Below are positions 8,374-16,803 of a DNA stretch of 49,524 nt, in pieces; position 1 is the stretch's first letter; each line of letters starts with the position of its first letter. The notes below the pieces were generated by a model. It had not been told where the DNA came from, made no database searches, and worked only from the letters and a program-made list of their open reading frames with translations. Source of the stretch: Scatosoma sp045654025 (GTDB taxonomy: Bacteria > Bacillota > Clostridia > Christensenellales > Borkfalkiaceae); NCBI GenBank assembly GCA_045654025.1, contig JAZOMO010000025.1, positions 1 through 49,524 of the forward strand, given 5' to 3'. Position numbers and translations under genes: made by a program.

Positions 8374-8913
8374 TTATCTTTCTTGAAAGGGTGCGGTCTG
8401 CACCTCCACCACCAGCGTAGAGCCCACCTTTTTTACACTGCAAAACCCCACCCCGTCAAGGCGCAGAATGTCCGCAGAAATCAGATCTACCTGCTTTCCT
8501 GAATACGGCTTATATTGCTCGATTCCGTATTTCCCCAAAATCTCCACAACCGCCTGCGTATACGCCACCTCGCCCGACACCCGAATCCGTAAAACCAAGG
8601 TATCTGAAAATAAGGTCAACGCCAAAAACAACACACTACCCAGCCATAAGCCTGCGCGCTTTTTTAACAAAACCCATGCTTTTTTACCTCCCGCAGGCGG
8701 TAAAATCCGCGCAGTATAGGGCGCATACTTATCGTTATTATAGCACACATTCGGGTAAATTGCAAAAATTTTTGCAATATCTTTACTATCAACCGTACAA
8801 ATAATCTGATTTTTTTGCGCTTTTTGGACGTTTTTTAGGCAAATTCCCTCTCGCCGAAGTCGGTTTAATGCCCGATAGGGCATCATCCCTTCGATTAGCA
8901 CTCGTTCGGTCAT
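8374..8913 (-). CDS. yqfD: Short YqfD-like sporulation protein
   Basis: 179 aa. The N-terminal region (RALNRLRREGICLKNVQK ...), one transmembrane helix (GLWLGSVLFLALTLF) and the following POTRA-like segment (VVEILGKYGIEQY ... GVGFCSVKKVGSTLVVEV) match the first half of YqfD, a mother-cell sporulation protein related to stage IV proteins. YqfD is normally about 390 aa; this copy stops after the first extracytoplasmic domain. The reading frame is clean with no nearby continuation, so it looks like a true short form. The ATG at 8913 overlaps the yqfC stop (ATGA) and has GGAGG upstream, so the longer frame starting at 8958 is rejected. Confidence 0.8.
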   Translation of the reverse strand: MTERVLIEGMMPYRALNRLRREGICLKNVQKAQKNQIICTVDSKDIAKIFAIYPNVCYNNDKYAPYTARILPPAGGKKAWVLLKKRAGLWLGSVLFLALTLFSDTLVLRIRVSGEVAYTQAVVEILGKYGIEQYKPYSGKQVDLISADILRLDGVGFCSVKKVGSTLVVEVQTAPFQER

Positions 8914-9170
8914 GCTCCCTCCAAAAGGGAGAGCGAGCACACCTTGCCCAAAATGCACAAATCTCCGTCTGTGTATTTTCCGATGGATAAGCCTTCCCCT
9001 TCTACCGCAATACTGCAGGCAGGAAAGCAGACCTCTATACGCTGTTCCGAAAAATCTCCAAGAGCTTTTACTCCCTCGCAGTACGCCGCGCGAAGCGGCA
9101 AAAATACCACTCTTGCGCCCGTAAACGCCAAAAACGCATCACTCTTTGTCAGCTCGTCATACAATCTCAT
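8910..9170 (-). CDS. yqfC: YqfC/YabP-family sporulation protein
   Basis: 86-residue small beta-rich protein of the YabP/YqfC family, made in the mother cell during sporulation. Its core (VCFPACSIAVEGEGLSIGKY then DLCILGKVCSLSL) matches the family pattern of short strands ending in a G-x-I/V segment. Position directly before yqfD and phoH is the standard yqfC location. The ATG at 9170 follows GGAGAG. A sigma-E-like promoter lies just upstream. Confidence 0.82.
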   Translation of the reverse strand: MRLYDELTKSDAFLAFTGARVVFLPLRAAYCEGVKALGDFSEQRIEVCFPACSIAVEGEGLSIGKYTDGDLCILGKVCSLSLLEGA

Positions 9171-9186
9171 AATTCTCTCCGCTTTT

Positions 9187-9215
9187 AATATACGCCAAGC
9201 GGTAGGAAAATATGA
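9187..9215 (-). promoter_or_regulatory. Sigma-E-like (mother-cell) promoter for yqfC-yqfD
   Basis: On the minus strand, TCATATT (9209-9215) fits the sigma-E -35 consensus KMATATT fully. CGTATATT (9187-9194) matches 6 of 8 positions of the -10 consensus CATACAHT. The spacer is 14 bp, as expected. Transcription would start about 10 nt before the yqfC Shine-Dalgarno. yqfD is a sigma-E target in Bacillus. Confidence 0.55.
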
Positions 9216-9243
9216 AATTCCACGTCGTTCTCGCCGTTAGACG

Positions 9244-10998
9244 TCAGGCAAATTGTCCGTTGTAGAGAGCGGCGTATGCGCCAGCCCTTGTAAGCAACTG
9301 TTCGTGCGTGCCCTGTTCAACGACATGGCCTTTTTCCATCACCAAGATAAGGTCAGCGTTCTCAATCGTGGACAGACGATGCGCCACAATAAAGCTGGTT
9401 CTGCCCTCCATCAGCTTGGCAAAGGCATCGGCGATTTTCAACTCCGTGCAGGTGTCAATCGACGAGGTTGCCTCGTCCAAAATCAACATCGGGGGTTTGG
9501 TGAGCATAATTCTTGCAATACACAGCAGCTGCTTTTGTCCTTCGGAAAGGTTGCCGCCGTCCTCCGACAATACGGTATCGTACCCCTTTTCCATACGACG
9601 AATAAAGCTGTGGGCGTGCGCCGCCTTTGCCGCCGCAATCATCTCCTCGTCAGTGGCGTCCTCTCTGCCCAGCTTGATATTTTCGCGTACCGTACCGCTC
9701 TTGAGCCACGTTTCCTGCAATACCATACCAAAGCTTTCACGCAAAGAACGGCGGCTGACCGAGCGCACGTCGTTGCCCTCAATCAATACCTGCCCTGCCG
9801 ATACGTCGTAAAAGCGCATCAAAAGGTTAATCATCGTCGTCTTGCCACTGCCCGTTTTGCCAACGATTGCAACACGCTTACCCGGGTCGACGGACAGACT
9901 TAAGTCTTCAATCAACGGCTTTTCGGGAAGGTAGGAGAAGTCCACGTTTTCAAACGCCACTCTGCCGTCCACCGTCTGCAGGTCTGCCTTGCCCTCGTCG
10001 GAAGGTTCTTCCACCTCGTCTAGCAGGGCGAAGATACGCTCGGCGCAGGCAACCGCGCCTTTCAGCTCGGTGATAACGCCCGAAATTTCGTTGAACGGTT
10101 TCATATACTGGCTGGCGTAGGAGAGTAGCTTTGTCAAGCCACCGGGCGTAAAGCCGCCCCCAACCACCGCAAGTCCGCCAAGCAGCGCCACCGCCGCATA
10201 CACAAGGTTGTTGAAAAATCTCGTAGACGGGTTGACCAGCGAGGAATAGAAGGTGGCGTTCATCGCCGCCTTTTCCAGTCGTCCGTTAATCTCGTCAAAT
10301 TTTGCTTGGCTCTCCTCTTCCTGCCCAAAAGCGCGCACCGCTTTCAAACCAGAGATACGCTCCTCCGCGAACGCCGTCTGTTCCCCCCTCGTTGCCGCCT
10401 GCGTGTGGAAGAAATGAGAGGTCCTCGTCGCAATAAAGCGCGCCAAAAGCAGGGAAAGCGGGCTGACAAAAATGACGATGAGCCCGATCTGCCAGCGGGT
10501 AATCAGCATAAACACAACCGTGCCCGCAATCGTCAATACACCCGTAAAAATCTGCGTAACGCCCATGAGCAGTCCGTCCGAAAAATGGTCGACATCCGCT
10601 ACGATACGGCTGACCGTGTCGCCGTGCCCACGTCGATCTAAGTAGGAAAGCGGCAGGCGAGAAAGCTTGTGGAACGCCTCTTTTCTCAAATCACGCACAA
10701 CGCCTATGGAAACGTGGTTATTGCACAGGCTCTGTAAAAACTGCGCCAACGCCGACAGCAAGGTACAGCCGCCGATTAGCGTCATAATTTTCGTCAATTC
10801 TTCCCACAAAATCCCACTCTCGACAATGCAGTCAATCCCCTCGCCAATGAGGACGGGAACGAGCAGGGAAAAGAACACCGATACCGCCGACAATACGAGG
10901 GAAAGCACCATCGCAAACGGATAGCGGAAGGTGTACTTCAAGATACGGGAAAGCGTACCTTTTTGGGGGTTGGGGGTTACGGGCCTGTTCTTACTCAT
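9244..10998 (-). CDS. ABC exporter half-transporter, catalytically intact subunit
   Basis: 584-aa fused permease-ATPase of the type IV (exporter) ABC family. About six transmembrane helices occupy residues 30-300. The ATPase domain has Walker A GKTGSGKTT (380-388), signature LSEGQ (484-488), Walker B MLILDE with the catalytic Glu509, and H-loop His540. It overlaps the upstream half-transporter by 4 bp, so the two probably form a heterodimer of the BmrCD / TM287-288 kind, moving drugs, lipids or peptides. The substrate cannot be read from sequence. No regulator is adjacent. Confidence 0.92.
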   Translation of the reverse strand: MSKNRPVTPNPQKGTLSRILKYTFRYPFAMVLSLVLSAVSVFFSLLVPVLIGEGIDCIVESGILWEELTKIMTLIGGCTLLSALAQFLQSLCNNHVSIGVVRDLRKEAFHKLSRLPLSYLDRRGHGDTVSRIVADVDHFSDGLLMGVTQIFTGVLTIAGTVVFMLITRWQIGLIVIFVSPLSLLLARFIATRTSHFFHTQAATRGEQTAFAEERISGLKAVRAFGQEEESQAKFDEINGRLEKAAMNATFYSSLVNPSTRFFNNLVYAAVALLGGLAVVGGGFTPGGLTKLLSYASQYMKPFNEISGVITELKGAVACAERIFALLDEVEEPSDEGKADLQTVDGRVAFENVDFSYLPEKPLIEDLSLSVDPGKRVAIVGKTGSGKTTMINLLMRFYDVSAGQVLIEGNDVRSVSRRSLRESFGMVLQETWLKSGTVRENIKLGREDATDEEMIAAAKAAHAHSFIRRMEKGYDTVLSEDGGNLSEGQKQLLCIARIMLTKPPMLILDEATSSIDTCTELKIADAFAKLMEGRTSFIVAHRLSTIENADLILVMEKGHVVEQGTHEQLLTRAGAYAALYNGQFA

Positions 10999-12758
10999 AA
11001 CGACACCCCCTCACCGCGAGCAGCACATTGCAAGCGGTAAATTTCCTGATATTCTTCGCAATCTTTCAGCAGTTCTTCGTGCGTGCCTTTGCCTACGACT
11101 TTACCGTCGTCCAACACCAAGATTTGGTCGGCATTCTGCACGGAGGAAGCGCGTTGCGACACGATAATCACCGTGGTATCCAGTGTTGTTAACGCCTTTT
11201 TGAGCGCCGCATCCGTCGCGTAGTCCAGCGCCGACGAAGAATCGTCCAAGATTAAAACGTCGGGCTTTCTTGCAATTGCGCGCGCAATCGTCAAGCGTTG
11301 CTTTTGGCCGCCAGAGAAGTTTTTACCCCCCTGCTGTACCTCGGCATCTAAGCCGCCCTTGTCTGCAACCACTTCCAACGCCTGCGCCACTTTCAGGGCT
11401 TCGTACAGCTCCTCATCGGTAGCATCTGCTCTGCCCCACAGCAGATTTTCACGAATCGTGCCTTTAAACAATCTCGCCTTTTGTGGAACGACACCGATGC
11501 GTTTTTTGAGGTACTCCTGCATCGATTTTTCACGCACGTTTTTGCCGTCAACGTATACCTGCCCCTCGCAAACGTCGTAAAAATGAGGGATGAGGTTGAC
11601 CAGCGTCGTCTTGCCGCTGCCCGTACCGCCGATAACACCCAACGTCTGCCCACGACCAAGCGCAAAGCTGACGTTCTCCAAGGCAGGGTCGCCCCCCTCG
11701 GAATAGCGCATACTGACGTTTCTAAATTCAACGAAAGGAGCGTCTACAACCTCGCCGTTTTCTTCCAAGTCTTCGTCCGTTTCCAAGCTCGGTTGCATCG
11801 CAAGCACAGAGCCGATACGGCTACCGCTTGCCGCGCCTTTGGACATCGTGACGATGAGGTTGGCAAATTTGATGAGTTCAATAAGGATTTGCCCCATGAG
11901 GTTGTAGAGGGCAATGACGCTACCCTGCGTCAGCAAGCCACCCTCTACGCGTCTTGCGCCCACGTATAAGAGCAATAATATCCCAGCATTGACCAGCACG
12001 TAGGTCAAGGGGTTGGTAATCGCCGAAATCGCGCCTACCACCTTTCTGCCACGGCTGAGTTTTTCGTTGCGTTTGTCGAAAATCTGCTCCTCTTCCTTTT
12101 CTCTGCAGAAGGCGCGCACCACTCTTACACCCGTCAGGTTCTCCCTCGTGGACAGCGTGAGCGCATCAAGGTCTTCCTGTGATTTTTTATAGAGGGGCAT
12201 CGTGCCCAGCATCACGGCAAATACGACGACTGACAGCGCGCCAACCGTCAAAACAAAGGTGAACACCGAACCGGGGTCTACGATCCACGCCGTGATCACC
12301 GCGCCAAAGACGATGAACGGAGAGCGCAAAAACAAGCGCAACGCAAGGTTGATGCCCGATTGCAGACGGTCGATATCCCCCGTGATACGCGTGAGCATCG
12401 TGGACGTACCCAGCCTATCAAAGTCCTTATAGCTCAAGGATTGCAACTTTCTAAAAAGTTGACTGCGAATCTTCGCAGAAACACCCGTTGCCGTGCGCGC
12501 CGCAAAGTATTGCGCAACCACGGCAAAGACACAGCCCAGCACCCCGAACAGTACGAGGAGCAGACTCATCTTGACGATATAATCGACGTTCGCATTCGCA
12601 TAGCCAACCCCTTCCACGTACGCGCCCAAGCCTCTGTCTACCAACAGCCCGACGACGATGGGAACAAGCAATTCAAAGGTCGCCTCCAACAACTTGAACA
12701 GCGGCCCTAATATACTATGCCAAATATACGGTTTGAAATATGGTAATAGTCTTTTCAT
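10995..12758 (-). CDS. ABC exporter half-transporter, degenerate-site subunit
   Basis: 587-aa partner of the downstream half-transporter: permease domain with about six helices, then an ATPase domain with GGTGSGKTT (Walker A), FSGGQ (signature) and VLILDDSSS (Walker B). The residue after the Walker B Asp is Asp, not Glu, which in heterodimeric exporters marks the non-hydrolysing site. The longest frame starts at 12821, but the first 21 residues overlap a terminator hairpin and lack homology. The internal start at 12758 gives the usual MKRLLPYFKPY N-terminus. Shine-Dalgarno is weak. Confidence 0.91.
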   Translation of the reverse strand: MKRLLPYFKPYIWHSILGPLFKLLEATFELLVPIVVGLLVDRGLGAYVEGVGYANANVDYIVKMSLLLVLFGVLGCVFAVVAQYFAARTATGVSAKIRSQLFRKLQSLSYKDFDRLGTSTMLTRITGDIDRLQSGINLALRLFLRSPFIVFGAVITAWIVDPGSVFTFVLTVGALSVVVFAVMLGTMPLYKKSQEDLDALTLSTRENLTGVRVVRAFCREKEEEQIFDKRNEKLSRGRKVVGAISAITNPLTYVLVNAGILLLLYVGARRVEGGLLTQGSVIALYNLMGQILIELIKFANLIVTMSKGAASGSRIGSVLAMQPSLETDEDLEENGEVVDAPFVEFRNVSMRYSEGGDPALENVSFALGRGQTLGVIGGTGSGKTTLVNLIPHFYDVCEGQVYVDGKNVREKSMQEYLKKRIGVVPQKARLFKGTIRENLLWGRADATDEELYEALKVAQALEVVADKGGLDAEVQQGGKNFSGGQKQRLTIARAIARKPDVLILDDSSSALDYATDAALKKALTTLDTTVIIVSQRASSVQNADQILVLDDGKVVGKGTHEELLKDCEEYQEIYRLQCAARGEGVSL

Positions 12759-12801
12759 ACAACCACTCTTAGCGGTAATTTTACCCGTCATAAACGCGCA
12801 G

Positions 12802-12847
12802 AAAACGAGCGAAACACCCACCCACAGGCGAACGCTCGTTATTTTTT
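12802..12847. terminator. Bidirectional-type terminator hairpin before the ABC operon
   Basis: AACGAGCG (12804-12811) pairs perfectly with CGCTCGTT (12833-12840). On the minus strand the stem is followed by a short TTTTC tail and lies 21 bp after the stop of the 300-aa membrane protein gene. On the plus strand it is followed by A and six T residues. It separates that gene from the ABC exporter genes. Confidence 0.6.
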
Positions 12848-12868
12848 AGAATGATGTGACAGAGCCTC

Positions 12869-13771
12869 TTAAATAAATTGCTGATACAGCCACTTATACG
12901 CCTCAAGCTCCTCCAACCTTGCACCATCATCCGTAGAAGAAAGCTTCTCGTTCGCGCGGTAAATTCTGCACGCATTGATATACTTGTTCGTGAATACGCC
13001 AAATACGATAAACGATACGAACGCCACCGAACCTGCAATAATCGTCGGCAGGATATACGAATCGTCCTTGACCGTGAAATTACTCAAGCCAAACACAACC
13101 GTCAAGATCAGCGACACCAAGAAAGGCACAGCCGATACCAAAAACCCAACGGCGCTTTTCGTACGTCTAGGCTTTAAAACCGCCCGACGGCGCGCCTGCG
13201 TCTCTTCCACCTCTACACGCAAGGGGGCTTCTTCCTTGGCGATCTCGTCATAGCGACGACGAAATTGCTCACTATAGTTCATACGGATTTGCTCAACTGC
13301 CTTGCGACCCAAATCGTATTCCAAGCTATCGTACCCTTCCTCGACATACTCATCTATCAGCACGTCGGGCTTCGCAAAATTCTCCGTCTTTGCACGCCAG
13401 TAGCCTACGGTTGCCTCCGTAGCCACATCATCCATCATCAGCGCCTTTTCAAATTTCAACTCCGCAGAACGATAGCTACCTTCTTCAAGTAACGCTTCGC
13501 CCTCGGCAATCAGGCGGTCGTATTCCGCGCGCTTTGCCTCCGCCTCTGCCTGTTTTTTTCTGCGAAGCTCCATCGCCTCTTGAGGTGAAAGCCCTACGAG
13601 GTCTTCATCGTCCTCCAAATATTCGGGGAGTTCAAAGGTATATTCCTCTTCATTTTCAACAATCTCTTCCGTCGTTTCATCCAAATCATCCACAACGTCC
13701 ATTTCCCCGTCCCGCGTTTTCTTGATGCGGATTTTTCTGCCGATTTCTTCGTCTAAAATTCTTTCTTCCAT
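12869..13771 (-). CDS. Uncharacterised two-helix membrane protein with acidic N-terminus and TPR-like segment
   Basis: 300 aa, family not recognised. Residues 1-60 are strongly acidic. Residues 62-122 are helical and contain a TPR-like pair (LIAEGEALLEEGSYRSAELKFEKAL). A charged helix follows (150-195), then two transmembrane helices (about 206-229 and 240-262) and a short helical tail. The topology suggests a cytosolic N-terminal protein-interaction region anchored by a hairpin of helices. It begins 16 bp after the ispE stop, so it is probably co-transcribed with ispE. No functional assignment is made. Confidence 0.8.
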   Translation of the reverse strand: MEERILDEEIGRKIRIKKTRDGEMDVVDDLDETTEEIVENEEEYTFELPEYLEDDEDLVGLSPQEAMELRRKKQAEAEAKRAEYDRLIAEGEALLEEGSYRSAELKFEKALMMDDVATEATVGYWRAKTENFAKPDVLIDEYVEEGYDSLEYDLGRKAVEQIRMNYSEQFRRRYDEIAKEEAPLRVEVEETQARRRAVLKPRRTKSAVGFLVSAVPFLVSLILTVVFGLSNFTVKDDSYILPTIIAGSVAFVSFIVFGVFTNKYINACRIYRANEKLSSTDDGARLEELEAYKWLYQQFI

Positions 13772-13787
13772 ACGATATTACTCCCTG

Positions 13788-14687
13788 TTATAATACAAAC
13801 GGTGATTTCAAAAAACTCTGCTTTTGCGGCTCAATCGTCCTAAGCACCGCCGCGCGGCATTTCCCTCTATAACGGCTCTTGGCATAGCGGCACAGCTCCG
13901 CCGTTTCAAAGATCGCCAGCACCGCGCTGCCACTGCCCGTCATCACCGCCCCCAAAGGCCCGAACGAGAGGGCCGCCTCCAGCGCCGTCTTCACGTCCAT
14001 GCAAAGCGTTGCCGCAGGCAAGTACAAGTCGTTTTTTAATTGCCGACCAACCTCTGCCGCATCTCCCTCTACCAAAGCGGAAATCGCCCGCCCCGTACAG
14101 CCCGTGGGGTTATCCGTTTCGTTTTGCCGATCATACTCCCGATAGCAAGCCCCCGACGACACCCCCGCGGACGGATACAGCATCAATAGATGTAACGGTT
14201 CTGTGACGTTCTCGATAGGCGTCAAGATTTCCCCTCTGCCTTGCATCCGAGCATAGCCGCCCTTCAGCATATACTTTACGTCACTGCCCAGCTGTTCCGC
14301 TAAGTTTTCCAGCTCCTCTTCAGTCGCCGCGCCGTACAAGCGTTGCATCCCGACCAGAACCCCCGCCACGTCCGCGGAAGAACCGCCCATGCCCGCGCCG
14401 ATGGGGATATCCTTATACACCGTAATGTCCGCGCCGTCCGTACCAAAGGTTTCCGAATACCTCTCTGCCGCCGCCAAGGCGTTGTTTCGTTCGGGGGGAA
14501 TACTCTCACTCCCCTGCCCGTGCATCAAAATTGAAGACAGCTTGCCCTTGCGCTTTTTTAAACGAATGGTATCGCAGACGTCCACGCTGGCAACGAGTGA
14601 ATCCAGCTGATGATAGCCGTCCTCTCTGCCGACAATTTCCAAGGTTAAGTTGACCTTCGCATAGGCGCGTACCGTCGTTTCGTTCAT
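13788..14687 (-). CDS. ispE: 4-diphosphocytidyl-2-C-methyl-D-erythritol kinase
   Basis: 299-aa GHMP kinase of the MEP isoprenoid pathway; phosphorylates CDP-ME on the 2-hydroxyl. The N-terminus AYAKVNLTLEIVGREDGYH contains the family Lys and Asp region. The glycine-rich ATP loop is PIGAGMGGSSADVAG, and GPLGAVMTGSGSAVLAIF forms the third GHMP motif. dxs of the same pathway is at 20380-22239. Placement next to veg and a SPOCS protein is the common clostridial arrangement. The ATG has GCGGAG 8 nt upstream. Confidence 0.96.
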   Translation of the reverse strand: MNETTVRAYAKVNLTLEIVGREDGYHQLDSLVASVDVCDTIRLKKRKGKLSSILMHGQGSESIPPERNNALAAAERYSETFGTDGADITVYKDIPIGAGMGGSSADVAGVLVGMQRLYGAATEEELENLAEQLGSDVKYMLKGGYARMQGRGEILTPIENVTEPLHLLMLYPSAGVSSGACYREYDRQNETDNPTGCTGRAISALVEGDAAEVGRQLKNDLYLPAATLCMDVKTALEAALSFGPLGAVMTGSGSAVLAIFETAELCRYAKSRYRGKCRAAVLRTIEPQKQSFLKSPFVL

Positions 14688-14715
14688 TTGAATACTCCGC
14701 TTGTAATAAAGTTTT

Positions 14716-14737
14716 GGCGACGAGATGCCTCGCCGCC
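14716..14737. other. 9-bp hairpin between the SipL-like gene and ispE
   Basis: GGCGACGAG and CTCGCCGCC pair over 9 bp (one G-U) with a 4-nt loop. There is no T tract on either strand, so it is not a standard terminator. It may stabilise or process the mRNA between the spore gene and the housekeeping ispE gene. Confidence 0.35.
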
Positions 14738-14805
14738 GAAAAATCTCTTTTTAAATTGTAGCATATTCTTTGCAAAAATACAATACTTTCGCGCTTTTTT
14801 TATGG

Positions 14806-16320
14806 CTATTTTTGCAAATTTTCCTGCTTTTGACGGTAGATGAGAACTCTTTCTTCCCCTTTTAAGGGGAAAGTCAGGTGTGGATTGCTCTTTTTCAGCG
14901 TTTCCTCCGTCATCGACAGCCGCTTGGAGAGAGTCCACGCATCCTCGCCACATGTGGGCATATAGACGGAAACCGCGCACGTCTTTTTGGGCTTTTTCTC
15001 CCCTTCCGCCACCTCGCAAAGATACGCCGTTTCCCCTTCCACGTATGGGGTCATTCGTACGCGCACCGTACCCTCTGCCTCCGTTTCACCGTCCGCGCGA
15101 ACACGAAACCCAAAGCCGTACACGCTACATTCGGCCTCGGCATTCGTCCAAGTTTTTCCGTCCTGCCCTGCGCCCGGCATCGGCAAAAGGATAGGCAGAG
15201 CAACGTCCACCGCCGTCACACCGCCCTCGACGGGTTGATACAGCGCCTTCGCCTCGATTACCCCCTGCAATTCCCAGCCGTCGTCAGCCTTTTGCAAGGA
15301 GACCGCCGTCTTTGGACAGACCACCGCAATCAGCTTTCCACCCTCAGGCAGACTACCGCCAAAAATGGGCGTACCATGTACCCGTTCCGTGGTCGTTTTT
15401 GCCTCCAACGCATACCTGGTGGCTATGTTTTCATGTTTTAATGCGACTTCCACGTCAGTTGCGTACGCATCCACCACGCAGTCTATCTCCGTCTTTTCAT
15501 CTGCGCAGACCTCCACCTGCACCTGATAGGAAAGGACAATTTTACTCTTTTTACGCTCCTCATCCGTCGCCGCAGACACCCGCGCAGAGAGTACGCGAAT
15601 CTTCGCGCAGCAGGCGGTGTTTGGCAATACGGTATCCAAAAGCACCTGCGCCTTCATCGGGGTCATCCGCTCGTACGAGCATAAACTGCCGTCCTCTTTC
15701 AAGAGGCAAAAACGCATACACAGCTCGCCTAAAACATTGACCTCGCCCATCCCCGCACGCACCTCAGTGACGGCGGCGCATTCGGTATGCAATAATACGT
15801 CCTTCGCAAAATCACATTCAAATTCGTCCTCTTCCTCGACCGTCGTAGTCGCCGTATAGCGGCTGTACACCGCCGCCTGTTCTTTACGCACCTGCAAGCC
15901 CTCGCCGCCCGATACGTAGGTATAACGCTTCTCGCCAAAGACGTCGAACTTTGCCTCTACGATGCATGAAGCAATCAGCTGACCGCCCTCTCGCCGAAGC
16001 TTGACGCCCTGCGCGGACAATTCCCCCGACAGAGTATGCGCAGGCGCAATCTGCGGATGTTCCGCTTTGTGATAGAACTCTGCGCCACGCTCTGCGCGGC
16101 AAATTCTGCCCTCGACGTCCTCGTATAAAAACGCTAATAAGAGCTTACCGCTGTATTCAATTTCGCCGTTTCCACAGGTCGCCTGCTCCAAACAGACGGT
16201 CGGCTCGCATAACAAAACCGATGCAATTTCCCCACCGTTTAACCGACATTCCACAATTGATTGACCGCTTGCACTGCAAAGCCGACGTATAGAGCTTACA
16301 CTTTGATAATTCGCTTTCAT
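14806..16320 (-). CDS. SipL-like SPOCS (DUF3794) and LysM spore-coat morphogenetic protein
   Basis: 504 aa with repeated beta-rich SPOCS/DUF3794 segments (first near residues 30-110; others in the middle and near 350-430, with pattern 'x-G-x-L-x-x-x-x-x-Y'). It ends in a LysM-like motif (DAWTLSKRLSMTEETLKKSNP). This is the architecture of SipL/SpoVID, which anchors the coat to the forespore membrane with SpoIVA. The longest frame starts at GTG 16326; the ATG at 16320 has GAGGGG at normal spacing and is chosen. The veg / SPOCS / ispE neighbourhood is typical of clostridia. A sigma-E-like promoter lies just upstream. Confidence 0.83.
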   Translation of the reverse strand: MKANYQSVSSIRRLCSASGQSIVECRLNGGEIASVLLCEPTVCLEQATCGNGEIEYSGKLLLAFLYEDVEGRICRAERGAEFYHKAEHPQIAPAHTLSGELSAQGVKLRREGGQLIASCIVEAKFDVFGEKRYTYVSGGEGLQVRKEQAAVYSRYTATTTVEEEDEFECDFAKDVLLHTECAAVTEVRAGMGEVNVLGELCMRFCLLKEDGSLCSYERMTPMKAQVLLDTVLPNTACCAKIRVLSARVSAATDEERKKSKIVLSYQVQVEVCADEKTEIDCVVDAYATDVEVALKHENIATRYALEAKTTTERVHGTPIFGGSLPEGGKLIAVVCPKTAVSLQKADDGWELQGVIEAKALYQPVEGGVTAVDVALPILLPMPGAGQDGKTWTNAEAECSVYGFGFRVRADGETEAEGTVRVRMTPYVEGETAYLCEVAEGEKKPKKTCAVSVYMPTCGEDAWTLSKRLSMTEETLKKSNPHLTFPLKGEERVLIYRQKQENLQK

Positions 16321-16350
16321 ATCCACCCCTCGTATTTTTCGTTGCCTTGT

Positions 16351-16379
16351 ATCCTATGCAAAAGGCGGGGCTTTTATGT
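16351..16379 (-). promoter_or_regulatory. Possible sigma-E-like promoter of the SipL-like gene
   Basis: On the minus strand ACATAAA (16373-16379) and CATAGGAT (16351-16358) are 14 bp apart. The -10 box matches 6 of 8 of the sigma-E consensus (and CATAnnnTA of sigma-K); the -35 box matches only 4 of 7. sipL is mother-cell expressed in clostridia, which supports the reading, but it is weak on sequence alone. Confidence 0.35.
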
Positions 16380-16412
16380 TTAAATTTGGAAAGAACGGGG
16401 GATAATGGTAGT

Positions 16413-16655
16413 ATGATTCAGCAAAAAAAGAACCTTCAAGACGTAAAACAAATGGTGCAAAGCTACCTTTCCAAACGGATTGCCGTCAAGGTCAACCTTG
16501 GAAGAAATAAGAGCATGGAATTTGTCGGCACACTCTCGAATATCTATCCTGCCCTCTTTGCGGTCACCCCCGATGAGAAGGAATTTCGCGGCAAAACGGT
16601 GTATTCCTATTCCGACGTGCTGTGCGGGACGGTGAGGCTTAAGAAGATTTCGTGA
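16413..16655 (+). CDS. veg: Veg family protein
   Basis: 80 aa, beginning MIQQKKNLQDVKQMVQSYLS and containing GRNKSMEFVGTLSNIYPALFAV, the SH3-like core of the Veg/DUF1021 family. Veg stimulates biofilm gene expression in Bacillus through an unclear mechanism. The frame is open from 16347, but the conserved N-terminus starts at the ATG at 16413, with GGGGGA 10 nt upstream. It is divergent from the SipL-like gene. Its transcript would run through the hairpin arrays to the terminator at 16902-16929. Confidence 0.92.
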   Translation: MIQQKKNLQDVKQMVQSYLSKRIAVKVNLGRNKSMEFVGTLSNIYPALFAVTPDEKEFRGKTVYSYSDVLCGTVRLKKIS

Positions 16656-16660
16656 GGCGC

Positions 16661-16770
16661 AAAGCGCAAAGCGCAAGGCTAGGCCTTGCGGCGATATGCC
16701 TTCGGCTCGATATGCCTAACGGCTCGATATATTTTCCTGACGAAAAATTCGATATGCTTGCCTACGGCAA
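16661..16770 (+). repeat. Hairpin array on CGATAT anchors (array B)
   Basis: Four copies of CGATAT (16692-16697, 16708-16713, 16725-16730, 16750-16755) alternate with short palindromes: GCC-TTC-GGC, GCC-TAAC-GGC, ATTTT..AAAAT and TTGCC-TAC-GGCAA. The block is preceded by two AGCGCAA words and an 8-bp hairpin CGCAAGGC-TAG-GCCTTGCG (16672-16690). The anchors are constant while every spacer is a different self-complementary sequence. The same order GCCTAACGGC / CGATAT / ATTTT..AAAAT / CGATAT recurs on the minus strand at 40262-40318. Confidence 0.8.
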
Positions 16771-16803
16771 CCGTTGTGGCAGATATTAAGATTTTTCCAT
16801 AAC

